DNA from: W-Chloroflexi-9 sp045863195
GTDB taxonomy: Bacteria; Chloroflexota; Dehalococcoidia; UBA2979
Direction: 5' to 3'
DNA length: 64,000 nucleotides
NCBI GenBank assembly: GCA_045863195.1
Contig: BTUI01000007.1
Coordinates: 1 to 64,000 of the forward strand
Below the pieces are notes generated by a model. The model saw only the letters and a list, made by a program, of their open reading frames with translations, was not told where the DNA came from and ran no database searches. A program made the position numbers and the translations under genes. Shown here piece after piece: positions 35,073-43,566 of the stretch; within the stretch, counting starts at the first letter, position 1; every line of letters starts with the position of its first letter.

Positions 35073-36329
35073 CAGAACGGCCGCGTACCCGGCCCACGCG
35101 CCCGCGATCACGAGCAGCAGCCCCAGCGCCACCGGCAGCAGGAAGCGCGAGCCGCCGGTGCCGTACGCCGCCGCCATCTTGCTGATCGTGTTCGTCGAGA
35201 GCGCCGCGAGGATCGGCAGCACCGCGTCGGACGGATCGAGGCGGCCCGCGGCCACCAGCGCGGCCACACCGATCGCGGCGGCGTGCGTGTCCGCGAAGCC
35301 ACCGATCGCGGCGGCCAGCGTGACCCCTCCCGTCCCGGCGACCTCGGAAGCGAGCGCCGCGAACACCGTCACGCCGGTGATGACGCCGGCGAGGATCACG
35401 GCCGCCCGCAGGTCGAACGCGCGCCCGAGGTGCGGCGACGTCCCGGCCTCGGAGGTGGTGGGGCCGTGGCCGCGCAGGGTGATGACGCCGGCGTAGGCGA
35501 CCGCCGCCAGCCCGGCGCCGAGCAGCGGCCCGCGCATTTCCTCAAGCGTCGGACGGCTCGCCGTCGTCAGCAGTGCCGCCATCTGCAGCACGGTCGCAAC
35601 GGTGGAGAACACCGCCCCGGCGACGAGCGGGCCGAGCAGCGCGGAGGCGGCGCGCGCCCTGGCGCCCATCGCGCCGATGGTGGCGGTGGACGAGATGAAG
35701 CCACCCGCGAGGCCCGCGATCGGGAGCCCCGCACGAGGACCGAGCGCCCGCACCGCGATGTACCCGGCCGCGCTGATCGCCATCATCAACACGACCAGCC
35801 GCCACACCGCGAACGGGTTCAGCACCGCGCCCGGCCCGATCCCCTCGTCCGGGACAAGCGGCAGCACGACCACCGCGGCGGCCGCAAAGAGCAGCGCGTC
35901 GTGCACCTCCTGATCGGTGAGGACGTTCGAGACGAAGCGATGCAGCGCGGAGCGCGTCGCGAGCAGGATCGTGACCGTCACGGCAACCGCGGAGGCGAGC
36001 CGCGCGTCCTCCTGCGACAGCACGCCGAGGAGGAACGCGACGACCAGCGCGACCTCAGAGGTGATGCCGGCGTCCTCGCGGTCGCTCGTGACGTAGGCGC
36101 CGATCGCCGCCGCGCCGATGATCGCGAGCCCGACGGCGACGATCGGCGTGCCGCCGGTGCGCGCCGCGATCCCGCCGAGCAGCGCGACGAGGGCGAACGT
36201 CCGGATGCCGGCGAACCCGCGACGCCCGTCACGCGACATGCGCCGCTCGCGCTCGGCGCCCAGGAGCAGGCCGATCCCGAGGGCAACCGCGAGCGCGCGA
36301 GCACCGTCCACCAGGGGCGAATCAAACAC
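35064..36329 (-). CDS. MgtC/SapB and DUF4010 membrane protein
   Basis: 421-aa polytopic protein with about 11-12 hydrophobic segments. The first 130 residues resemble MgtC (ALAVALGIGLLLGAERERR and GIRTFALVALLGG). The rest is a DUF4010-type region (DALLFAAAAVVVLPLVPDEGIGP, then GLAGGFISSTATIGAMGARAR). MgtC proteins affect F-ATPase activity and Mg/phosphate homeostasis; the role of DUF4010 fusions is not established. The gene lies 30 bases after the S-component-like gene, so it may be the last member of the 38203-35064 operon. Confidence 0.85.
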   Translation of the reverse strand: MFDSPLVDGARALAVALGIGLLLGAERERRMSRDGRRGFAGIRTFALVALLGGIAARTGGTPIVAVGLAIIGAAAIGAYVTSDREDAGITSEVALVVAFLLGVLSQEDARLASAVAVTVTILLATRSALHRFVSNVLTDQEVHDALLFAAAAVVVLPLVPDEGIGPGAVLNPFAVWRLVVLMMAISAAGYIAVRALGPRAGLPIAGLAGGFISSTATIGAMGARARAASALLGPLVAGAVFSTVATVLQMAALLTTASRPTLEEMRGPLLGAGLAAVAYAGVITLRGHGPTTSEAGTSPHLGRAFDLRAAVILAGVITGVTVFAALASEVAGTGGVTLAAAIGGFADTHAAAIGVAALVAAGRLDPSDAVLPILAALSTNTISKMAAAYGTGGSRFLLPVALGLLLVIAGAWAGYAAVLLR

Positions 36330-36359
36330 GCGGCCGTCCTCGCCCGGGCGGTGTGCGCG

Positions 36360-36926
36360 TCAGCGCGGGCGGCGCGACCGCTGCACCTCGCGACTGGCGC
36401 GCACCGCAAGCCAGCCGAGCAGGCCGCCGGCCACGCCAAACACCACGTGGTTGAACAGCACCGGCAGCACGCCCAGCACCTCGATGCGCTTCACGATGCC
36501 GCTGGAGGCGGCCATGCCGAAGACAAAGCCGTACTTGGCGACGTGCACGCCCGCACCCACCAGCATGGCGCCAAGCGCATGCGATGCCGGAATGCGAAGC
36601 AGCCGCGCGCCCTCGATCGCCGTGGCGGCAGTGGCGTAGAGCGCCGTGTTGTAGCCGAGCGAGTGACCGAGGCCGAGCGGGACGCCCCACAGCCCCACCG
36701 AGGCGCCGGCGACCAGCGCCATGCCCGGGCGGCGGTTCACCAGTGAGCCCGCGATCATCACCGCGATCCAGCCCACCCCGGCGTGGCCGGGGATGCCGAG
36801 GTGGAAGTCCAGGTAGCGCTTGGCCAGCGCCGCGCCGAAGCCGGTCAGCAGCGCGAGCGCCACGTCCGCCAGCAGCGAACGGGCGGCCTCCGGGTCAGTC
36901 CTCGTGCCCCATGCGACGGTCGACAT
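36360..36926 (-). CDS. Small polytopic membrane protein, ECF S-component-like
   Basis: 188 aa with five or six predicted helices. The layout (short N-terminus, helices with small residues, HLGIPGHAGVGWIAVMIAGSLVNRRPG in the first third, and LFNHVVFGVAGGLLGW near the end) resembles substrate-capture S-components of ECF importers. No exact family is recognised. Its start overlaps the end of the FLD-domain gene by 32 bp, so the two are tightly coupled. If it is an S-component, the EcfA/EcfT module is elsewhere and the ligand unknown. A nearby cobalamin locus makes a corrinoid or metal ligand conceivable, but this is speculative. Confidence 0.55.
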   Translation of the reverse strand: MSTVAWGTRTDPEAARSLLADVALALLTGFGAALAKRYLDFHLGIPGHAGVGWIAVMIAGSLVNRRPGMALVAGASVGLWGVPLGLGHSLGYNTALYATAATAIEGARLLRIPASHALGAMLVGAGVHVAKYGFVFGMAASSGIVKRIEVLGVLPVLFNHVVFGVAGGLLGWLAVRASREVQRSRRPR

Positions 36927-37644
36927 TGGCCCACACTCCTGCCTCGCCCGTCCCCCGGGCGACCACCACGGCCCGACCCTCCATCAGTCGAGGGCGGACC
37001 CAGTCGCCAGTATCCACCATCGCGTCATCCGGGAGCGGCGCCCCGGATTCCTCGTCCAGCACCAGGTCGACCGGCGCCGCCGCGTAGATCTCCGCGACGC
37101 GCATCCGCCCGAGCAGGTCGCGGATACCGGGCAGCCCGACGAACCGCCCATCGTTGCCCTCGAAGCGGAGCGTTGCCGCCGCCAGCGCGCCGATCATCCC
37201 GTCGCGCGTCCCGGCGAGGCCGAGCAACCGGATCGAGGCCATGGAGGCGATCCGTTCCGCCTCGTCACGGCTGACCAGCCCGTTCTGCGCACGCCGTGCG
37301 AATGCCACCGCGACCCCGGGCGCGCGCCGCTCCAGCACCGCAAGGCCGGGGTCGGAGCCCTCGATGAACTCGCGTGCCAGGACCTCCCGCGCGAACGCCT
37401 CGAACTCCGCGGCGTCGCGGTCGCTCTCGAACATGAGGGCGGCGGCGGAGTTGTGGGAGGTCATTGGGACGCCGGGGCCCACCCAGAACTGGTGGCGCGT
37501 CACGCCGAGCGACGTCCCGAGGCCGGTCGCGACGATCTCGTCGGCGAGCATCCGGGCGAGCCGGCCCGTGCCGCGCGTGCCCGGCATGTCCGTGTCATCG
37601 ATCGCGACGACGATGCGTCTACTCAACGACGATCTCGTTGACAT
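36895..37644 (-). CDS. TiaS N-terminal-like (FLD domain) protein
   Basis: 249 aa. The N-terminal IVVAIDDTDMPGTRGTGRLARMLA matches the IDDTD ferredoxin-like domain that opens archaeal tRNA(Ile2) agmatidine synthase TiaS. VTRHQFWVGPGVPMTSHNSAAAL fits the following strand and loop. The catalytic kinase-like and zinc-ribbon parts of TiaS are absent, so tRNA modification is unlikely. Related stand-alone bacterial proteins have no assigned function. It overlaps the lipoprotein gene by 26 bp at its start (a TTG closer to IVVAIDD would reduce this to 8 bp) and the membrane protein by 32 bp at its end. Confidence 0.6.
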   Translation of the reverse strand: MSTRSSLSRRIVVAIDDTDMPGTRGTGRLARMLADEIVATGLGTSLGVTRHQFWVGPGVPMTSHNSAAALMFESDRDAAEFEAFAREVLAREFIEGSDPGLAVLERRAPGVAVAFARRAQNGLVSRDEAERIASMASIRLLGLAGTRDGMIGALAAATLRFEGNDGRFVGLPGIRDLLGRMRVAEIYAAAPVDLVLDEESGAPLPDDAMVDTGDWVRPRLMEGRAVVVARGTGEAGVWANVDRRMGHED

Positions 37645-38203
37645 CCCGCACCCACTTCTGGCGCGACAGGTCGTCCGCGGCCAGCTTCAACGTGCCACGG
37701 TTGGAGATATCCAGGATCCAGCCCTCGTCGATCTCACCGGGCGTGACCGTCAGCCCCACCTCGAACGCCCGGCCCTCGGAGCGCCCGCCGACCTCGATGC
37801 GCGTCCAGTCGGTCACGCCTGACGCGGCCAGCAGGTCCTGGAGGAGCACGCCGGTCTGCGCGTCGCCGTCGAGGACCATGGAGGCCTCCGGGAGTTCGGC
37901 CCGCACCCGGTCGAGCGTCCACTCGACGGCACTGCCGTCCGCGAGGCGGACCGTGAGGATGACGTCGCCGACCTCGGGCGTGGCGGCGGCCTGGCCGCTG
38001 CCGCCACCGGTGCCACCGCCGGTGCCACCGCCTCCGCCGCCACCGCCGCCGCCCGACGGCGCGGCCGTCGATGTGACCGCCGGCGAGGCGCCCTCGGGCG
38101 TCGCGCTGGATGTCTCCGCGTCGTCGCCCGAGCAGCCCGCGAGGAGGGACGCGGCGACCACCACGACCAGGCCCGGTCGACGCCATCCGATACGCATCAG
38201 CAT
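37619..38203 (-). CDS. Lipoprotein with poly-Gly linker and possible sulfite-oxidase-like domain
   Basis: 194 aa. The signal ends in lipobox SLLAGC (Cys24). A low-complexity Ser/Ala/Gly linker with a run of ten Gly follows to about residue 75. The C-terminal 115 residues form one beta-rich domain: ILTVRLADGSAVEWTLDRVRAELP, then TGVLLQDLLAASGVTDWTRIEV. This resembles the molybdopterin-domain fold of sulfite-oxidase relatives, in which the G-L-x-D-L-L-x-x-x-G element is typical, but no cofactor Cys is present. A surface ligand-binding role is plausible. It heads a minus-strand operon with the FLD protein and the S-component-like protein. Confidence 0.6.
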   Translation of the reverse strand: MLMRIGWRRPGLVVVVAASLLAGCSGDDAETSSATPEGASPAVTSTAAPSGGGGGGGGGGTGGGTGGGSGQAAATPEVGDVILTVRLADGSAVEWTLDRVRAELPEASMVLDGDAQTGVLLQDLLAASGVTDWTRIEVGGRSEGRAFEVGLTVTPGEIDEGWILDISNRGTLKLAADDLSRQKWVRDVNEIVVE

Positions 38204-38339
38204 GCTCCTGCACTCCTTCGCCGGCCCAGCGACCGCCCGATCATCACCGATCCATTACCCGGATGCGAGCACGGCGCGCGGACGGACACCGGCCGCGCAC
38301 CCTACTCTGACGGATACCGCGTACTGAGATTGGGTCGCC

Positions 38340-40418
38340 ATGTCACTGCGGGCACGCGCCGTCCTGCTGGTCACCGGCTGTACCGTCCTGGTGCTTGGCG
38401 TCATTGCGCTCGTGGACCGCACCGTGGTGGGGCGCGAGTTCGAGAACGCCGAGCGGCAGGAGGTCGAGCGCGACGTGCAGCGCGTCCAGAACGCAATCCG
38501 CGTGGAACTCGACGCGCTCGATGTCCTCCTCATCGACTGGTCGTCCTGGGACGAGACCTACGAGTACGCCGCCGGCATCAACCCGGCCTTCGAGGAGCGG
38601 AGCCTGCCGGACGAACTGGACGTCGCGCTCCAGGTGTCCACGTTCATCATCGTCGACCTCGAAGGCAGAGACCTCGCCCGCTACTCGCGCACCTTGGACG
38701 GCGAGCCTGGCCCGATCACCGCGCTGACGCCCGGCGACCCGCAGCGAGAGCGGCTCCTGCGGATGGCCGCCCGTGACGGAGCGGCAACTGGCATCCTGTC
38801 CACGGACGGCGGTGCGCTCCTCCTGGTGGCGCGTCCAATCCTCCGAAACGACGACAGCGGCCCCTCCCGCGGTACCACGATCATGGGCCGGTGGCTGGAC
38901 GAGTCGTTCGCCGAGCGACTGGCGTCCGACCTCACGACCCCCCTCGAGGTCATGTCCCCGGCCGGTATTGGCGAGGGCCGGCTCGCGGCACTGCTCGACA
39001 GCGAGTGGGACGGCATCGTTGGGACGGAGGAAGGCGGCCTGGTCGGCTACGGCCTGATCCGCGACCTCAACAACGACCCCGTCGTGGTGATGCGGACGCT
39101 CCAAGAGCGCAACTTCGACGCGCTGGGGCGTCGGGCGTTCACACTGTCGCTCACGGCGGTGGGCGTGATGGGGCTGCTGCTGGCGGCCGTGTTCCTCGCC
39201 GGCCTGGAACTCGCCCTGCTGCGGCCCATGCTCCGCCTTCGCCGCGAACTGGCGGAGGTGGGCGCCGGCCACGCCAACGCCGTGACCGTCACCGGCACGG
39301 ACGAAGTCGACCGGATCGCCTCCAGCATCAACGACATGCTGGAGCGGCTGGCGGTGGCCACCTCGGAACAGGCACGGCTCACCGTCCTCGCCTCCGACCA
39401 GCGGAACCTCGCCGAGACGGCGCTGGCGGAGATGAGCGACGGCCTGCTGGCATTCGGGTCGGACGGGCTCTGCACCGTCTGCAATCCGGCGGCCGGAAGG
39501 ATGCTCGGCCTGCACCCCACGCGGGTGATCGGCCGTCACGTGGTGGATCTGCTCCCCGGCCTCGCAACGGTGCCGGCGACGGACGGGCCGCAGCTACTGG
39601 AGATGAACGGCCGCACGGTCGCCGTCACCCGGAACGTCGCCTCCGGCCCCTCCCGTGCCCGCGCTTCCGTGGTCGTGCTGCGCGACGTGACCGAGATCCT
39701 GGACGTGGAGCGGCTGAAGCGGGACATCGTGGCGACCGTCAGCCACGAACTCCGCACGCCGCTCACCGCGATCCGCGCCACCGTGGACCTCTTCGAGTCC
39801 GGCGACGCCGGCCCGATGTCGGACGTGCAGCAGCGCATGGTGCTGCTGATGGGCCGGAACGTGGACCGTCTGCGCCACATCGTGAACGACCTCCTGGACC
39901 TCACCTCACTCGAGAGCGGCCGCGTCTCGCTCGACCTCGGCGAGGTGGACATGGCCCAGGCGTGCGAGCGGGTGGTGGAGGACCTGCGTCCGGCGGCCAC
40001 GGCAGCGCAGGTGGACGTGACGGTGGAGTCGCCCGCCCCGGGCGAGGCCGTCATCGCGTGGGCGGACGCTTCCCGCATCCGCCAGGTGATCGAGAACCTA
40101 GTCCAGAACGCGATCAAGTTCAGCCCCGCCGGGAGCCAGGTCCGCATCGGGCTGCACCGCGAAGGCGCGGAGACGGTGGTGCGCATCGTTGACCGGGGCA
40201 TCGGCATCGCGCCGGAGGAGCATGCGCGCGTGTTCGAGAAGTTCTATCGGACGCGCGCCGGATCGCGTGCCGCGCAGGGCACGGGCCTGGGTCTGCCGAT
40301 CGCCCGCCTCATCGTGGAGATGCACGGCGGGCGCATCCACGTCGAAAGCGACGGCGAGCGCGGGACCACCGTCGTCTTCACCCTGCCCGCGGAACCGCCG
40401 GCCCCGGCGCTCGCGTAG
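38340..40418 (+). CDS. CHASE4-HAMP-PAS sensor histidine kinase
   Basis: 692 aa. TM1 lies at about 7-25. An extracytoplasmic CHASE4 domain follows (DALDVLLIDWSSWDETYEYAAG near 60-80). TM2 is at about 265-288, then HAMP, PAS (about 355-450), HisKA with SHELRTPLTAIR (His469), and HATPase_c with NLVQNAIKFSPAG, DRGIGIAPEEHARVFEKF and GTGLGLPIARLIVE. All catalytic boxes are complete, so it should autophosphorylate in response to an external ligand. No response regulator gene is adjacent; the orphan OmpR-type regulator at 58846 is 18 kb away and could be a partner, but that is untested. The gene is divergent from the lipoprotein operon. Confidence 0.95.
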   Translation: MSLRARAVLLVTGCTVLVLGVIALVDRTVVGREFENAERQEVERDVQRVQNAIRVELDALDVLLIDWSSWDETYEYAAGINPAFEERSLPDELDVALQVSTFIIVDLEGRDLARYSRTLDGEPGPITALTPGDPQRERLLRMAARDGAATGILSTDGGALLLVARPILRNDDSGPSRGTTIMGRWLDESFAERLASDLTTPLEVMSPAGIGEGRLAALLDSEWDGIVGTEEGGLVGYGLIRDLNNDPVVVMRTLQERNFDALGRRAFTLSLTAVGVMGLLLAAVFLAGLELALLRPMLRLRRELAEVGAGHANAVTVTGTDEVDRIASSINDMLERLAVATSEQARLTVLASDQRNLAETALAEMSDGLLAFGSDGLCTVCNPAAGRMLGLHPTRVIGRHVVDLLPGLATVPATDGPQLLEMNGRTVAVTRNVASGPSRARASVVVLRDVTEILDVERLKRDIVATVSHELRTPLTAIRATVDLFESGDAGPMSDVQQRMVLLMGRNVDRLRHIVNDLLDLTSLESGRVSLDLGEVDMAQACERVVEDLRPAATAAQVDVTVESPAPGEAVIAWADASRIRQVIENLVQNAIKFSPAGSQVRIGLHREGAETVVRIVDRGIGIAPEEHARVFEKFYRTRAGSRAAQGTGLGLPIARLIVEMHGGRIHVESDGERGTTVVFTLPAEPPAPALA

Positions 40419-40432
40419 ACCTCCACCGTCCG

Positions 40433-40461
40433 TTGACGGCCTCGGACGTCCGGCCTACCGT
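40433..40461 (+). promoter_or_regulatory. Promoter of the TPP riboswitch operon
   Basis: TTGACG (40433-40438), a 17-base spacer and TACCGT (40456-40461). Transcription would start near 40468, about 20 bases before the TPP aptamer. It lies just after the kinase stop. Confidence 0.55.
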
Positions 40462-40489
40462 GCTGATGTCGACCACCGGAGACCCGGTG

Positions 40490-40575
40490 CGCCGCTGGGG
40501 GGGCCGCAAGGCTGAGATCCGCAAGGACTACCCCGGAACCTGACCTCGGTAATGCGAGCGTAGGGAAGCGGAACG
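40490..40575 (+). promoter_or_regulatory. TPP (THI box) riboswitch
   Basis: The conserved THI-box parts are in order: GGGGGGGCC, then GGCTGAGATCC (40510 on), ACTACCCCGGAACCTGACCTCGGTAATGC, and GCGTAGGGAAGCG (to 40570). These form the pyrimidine- and pyrophosphate-sensing arms. It precedes a thiamine-related ABC importer and should switch it off when thiamine pyrophosphate is abundant. Confidence 0.95.
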
Positions 40576-40685
40576 AGTGATGACGAAGCCCAGTCGGGCG
40601 GCGGCTGCCTCTCCTGCTCTACCGACCACGCGATCGATCCGCAGGCTCCTGCGCGGCGCTTCCGTGCACGCAGAGGAGCCCCGTC

Positions 40686-40982
40686 ATGATCGTGGAGATC
40701 GAGTGCCTCCCCACCCCGCCCGGCACGCCTGAGCAGCCGTACAAGCACGTCGAAGCGGCGATCGCCGCCATCGAGCGCTCCGGCCTCGCGTACGAGGTCG
40801 ACGCGCTCGGCACCACGTTCGAGGGCGACCCGGCGCTCTGCTGGGAGGTCGCCCGCCGCGTGCATGAGGCCTGCCTGGAGGCCGGTGCGCGCAGCGTGGT
40901 CACCGTCGCGAAGTTCGCGCAGCATGCCGACCCGGCGACACAGCCGACGATCGCATCGCTGACGGGGAAGTTCCGGGGATGA
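40686..40982 (+). CDS. Thiamine-binding MTH1187/DUF77-family protein
   Basis: 98-aa ferredoxin-like protein. It begins MIVEIECLPTPPGTPEQPYKHVEAAIAAIERSGLAYEV, the MTH1187/YkoF-type start, and ends in SVVTVAKFAQHAD. Members bind thiamine or its pyrimidine part in the cytoplasm. It is the first gene after the TPP riboswitch, and its stop overlaps the permease start by 4 bp, so a role in pyrimidine or thiamine handling is well supported by context. Confidence 0.88.
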   Translation: MIVEIECLPTPPGTPEQPYKHVEAAIAAIERSGLAYEVDALGTTFEGDPALCWEVARRVHEACLEAGARSVVTVAKFAQHADPATQPTIASLTGKFRG

Positions 40983-41779
40983 GCCCCGCCGGCGCGCTCC
41001 GCAGGCGGGGCGCGGAACTGCTACCCGCGCTCGTCTTCCTCGCCGCCGCGGTCGCGGCGTGGGAGGTCGCCGTGCGCGCGCTGGACGTGGCCCCGTACCT
41101 GGTGCCCGCGCCGAGCCGGGTGTGGTCCGCGTTCCTCGAGACCCGCGACGTGCTCCCGGGCCACATCCGCACCACCATGACGGAGGCGCTGCTGGGGCTG
41201 CTGCTCGCATGCCTCGGTGGCGTCGCGGTGGCGGCCGCCCTGGCCGCCTCCGCGACCGCCCGACGTGCGGTCTACCCGCTGCTGGTGATCTCGCAGAACG
41301 TCCCGATGGTGGTGATGGCGCCGCTGCTGGCGGTCTGGTTCGGGTTCGGGATGATGCCGAAGGTGCTGATCGTGGCGCTGATCGGCTTCTTCCCGATCGT
41401 CGTCAGCACGCTCGACGGGCTGCTCCGTGCCGACCGTGACCTCGTCGACCTCGCGCGCAGCCTCGGCGCGGGACGGGCGCAGGTGGTACGCACGATCCTC
41501 GTCCCGTCCGCCGTGCCCGCGTTCTTCGCGGGCCTGCAGATCAGCGCCGCCTACGCCGTGCTCGGCGCCGTGATCGGTGAATGGGTGGGGGCCACGAGCG
41601 GCCTCGGCCTGTTCATCAGCCGCTCGCAGACTGCGTTCCGTGTCGACCGGGTGTTCGTGGCGGTGATCGTGATCGCCGCCGTGAGCATCCTCCTGTTCGC
41701 CGCCGTCCACGCCCTCGCCCGGTTCGCCATGCCCTGGCAGTCCGCCGGCCGCGAGCGCCATGAAGGAGACCTCGCATGA
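40979..41779 (+). CDS. ABC permease for thiamine precursor uptake (ThiX-like)
   Basis: 266-aa SsuC/TauC-class permease with about six helices. The EAA loop DLARSLGAGRAQVVRTILVPSAVPAFFAG lies near 155-185. It belongs to the ThiXYZ set that imports N-formyl-4-amino-5-aminomethyl-2-methylpyrimidine (FAMP), HMP or a similar precursor. Assignment rests on the TPP riboswitch and on the Thi5-like binding protein. Starts overlap on both sides (ATGA with the previous stop and 4 bp with the next start). Confidence 0.88.
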   Translation: MSPAGALRRRGAELLPALVFLAAAVAAWEVAVRALDVAPYLVPAPSRVWSAFLETRDVLPGHIRTTMTEALLGLLLACLGGVAVAAALAASATARRAVYPLLVISQNVPMVVMAPLLAVWFGFGMMPKVLIVALIGFFPIVVSTLDGLLRADRDLVDLARSLGAGRAQVVRTILVPSAVPAFFAGLQISAAYAVLGAVIGEWVGATSGLGLFISRSQTAFRVDRVFVAVIVIAAVSILLFAAVHALARFAMPWQSAGRERHEGDLA

Positions 41780-42798
41780 TCCGCACACACACCGCGCTCG
41801 CGCTCGCAGCCGCGGCGGCGCTGCTTCTCGCCGCCTGCTCGGAGGACGGCGCGAGCACCGACGCCGAATCCGACGCGGCGTCCGAGGCGCTGACCCCCGT
41901 CACGCTGATGCTCAACTGGACCCCGAACAACCACCACGCTGGCATCTACCTGGCGCAGCAGAACGGGTGGTACCGGGAGGCCGGGATCGAGCTGACGATC
42001 GTGGAGCCGGCCGCCGCCGGTGCCGATGCCGTGGTCGCCTCCGGCGGCGCGGACTTCGGCATCTCGCAGGCGGAGTCGATCCTCCCGGCCCGCGCCGCGG
42101 GCGCGCGCGTGGTGTCGATCGCCACGCTGCTTCCGCACAACGACTCGAGCATGATGGCGCTCGCCTCCAGCGGCATCACCCGCCCCCGGGACTTCGAGGG
42201 CAAGACGTACGGCGGCTACGGCGGCTCGCTGGAGACGGAACTCCTCGCCCGCCTCGTGGAGTGTGACGGCGGCGACCCGTCGCTCGTGAAGCACGTCGAG
42301 GTCGGCAACATCGACTACCTCGCGGGCATGGAGCAGGGCCGCTTCGACTTCGTGTGGGTGTTCGAGGGCTGGGACGCCCTCCGCGCGCGGGAGGTCGAGG
42401 GTCGCGACATCACCTCGGTGGCGTTCATCGACCACCTCGACTGCATCCCGGACTGGTACACCCCCGCGATCATCGCCAGCGAGGAGACGCTGGCAGAACG
42501 CCCCGACCTCGTGCGGGCGTTCCTCGCCGCGACCGCGCGAGGCTATGACGCCGCGATCGCGGACCCGGAGGCGGCGGCGACCGCGCTCCTGACCGCGGCG
42601 CCCGAACTGGACGAGGCGCTCGTGCGCGCGAGCGCCCGCTATCACGCAACGCGCTACACAGACGAGGGCGAGCCGTGGGGCGTGCAGGACGCCGAGGTGT
42701 GGACCCGCTTCGAGGCGTTCCTCCGCCAGGCGGGCCTGCTCGAAACGGAGGTCGACCCGGTCGCCGCATTCACCAACGACTTCCTCCCCGCCCAGTAG
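41776..42798 (+). CDS. Thiamine-precursor ABC binding lipoprotein (ThiY-like, NMT1/THI5 fold)
   Basis: 340-aa binding protein with lipobox LLLAAC (Cys22). The mature part starts VTLMLNWTPNNHHAGIYLAQQNGWYREAGIELTIV, the NMT1/THI5 signature with the WTPNxxHxGIYLA block. FGISQAESILPARAAGARVVSIA follows. This class captures pyrimidine precursors of thiamine. It lies between permease and ATPase genes, with a 4-bp overlap and no gap respectively, behind the TPP riboswitch. Confidence 0.92.
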   Translation: MIRTHTALALAAAAALLLAACSEDGASTDAESDAASEALTPVTLMLNWTPNNHHAGIYLAQQNGWYREAGIELTIVEPAAAGADAVVASGGADFGISQAESILPARAAGARVVSIATLLPHNDSSMMALASSGITRPRDFEGKTYGGYGGSLETELLARLVECDGGDPSLVKHVEVGNIDYLAGMEQGRFDFVWVFEGWDALRAREVEGRDITSVAFIDHLDCIPDWYTPAIIASEETLAERPDLVRAFLAATARGYDAAIADPEAAATALLTAAPELDEALVRASARYHATRYTDEGEPWGVQDAEVWTRFEAFLRQAGLLETEVDPVAAFTNDFLPAQ

Positions 42799-43566
42799 AT
42801 GACCCCGCTTCCGGCAATCGACGTGGACGGCGTGTCCCTCGCGTTCGAGGGGCGACCGCCGGTCGTCGCGCTCGAACGGGTCTCGTTTACGGTCGAGCGG
42901 GGCGAGTTCGTCAGCCTCGTCGGGCCGAGCGGGTGCGGGAAGAGCACGCTGCTGCGCGTGCTGGCCGGCCTCATCCGGCCCCAGGACGGCGTCGCGAGTA
43001 TCGATGGCGAACCGGCCGTGGGGCGCACCGGGCGTGCGGCGTTCATGCCGCAGCGCGATCTGCTCCTCCCGTGGCGACGCGCCCTCGGCAATGCCACGCT
43101 CGGCGCCGAGCTCGCGGGCGTGCCGCCCGCGGAGGCGGCAGCGCGCGCGCGCGCCCTCCTGCCGGCGTTCGGCCTCGAGGGGTTCGAGCGGGCGTGGCCG
43201 GCCACGCTGTCTGGCGGCATGCGCCAGCGGCTGGCGCTGCTGCGGACGTTCCTGACGCCTCGCGACGTGCTGCTGCTGGACGAGCCGTTCGGCGCGCTGG
43301 ACGCGATCACCCGTCGCGAGATGCACGCCTGGCTGCAGGAGGTGTGGCAGCAGGACCGCCGCACCGTGCTCCTCGTCACCCACGACATCGACGAGGCGAT
43401 CACGCTCTCCGACGCGGTGTTCGTGATGTCGCCCCGGCCCGGCCGCATCGTCGCGTCGGTGGAGGTGGACCTGCCGCGACCGAGGACCTCGCGCGACTCG
43501 ACCACGCCGGCGTTCGCGGCGCTGAAGGCGCGCGTGCTGGAGGCGCTGGAGTCCGGCGGGCGCTAG
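42799..43566 (+). CDS. ABC ATPase for thiamine precursor uptake (ThiZ-like)
   Basis: 255-aa SsuB/TauB-type ATPase. Walker A is GPSGCGKST (near 42-50), the Q-loop MPQRDLLLPWRRAL, signature LSGGMRQRLALLR, Walker B VLLLDEPFGALD and the H-loop VTHDIDEAITLSD. It completes the ThiXYZ importer. The start abuts the ThiY stop. The TAG stop overlaps the stop of the opposing small gene in the tetranucleotide CTAG. Confidence 0.92.
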   Translation: MTPLPAIDVDGVSLAFEGRPPVVALERVSFTVERGEFVSLVGPSGCGKSTLLRVLAGLIRPQDGVASIDGEPAVGRTGRAAFMPQRDLLLPWRRALGNATLGAELAGVPPAEAAARARALLPAFGLEGFERAWPATLSGGMRQRLALLRTFLTPRDVLLLDEPFGALDAITRREMHAWLQEVWQQDRRTVLLVTHDIDEAITLSDAVFVMSPRPGRIVASVEVDLPRPRTSRDSTTPAFAALKARVLEALESGGR

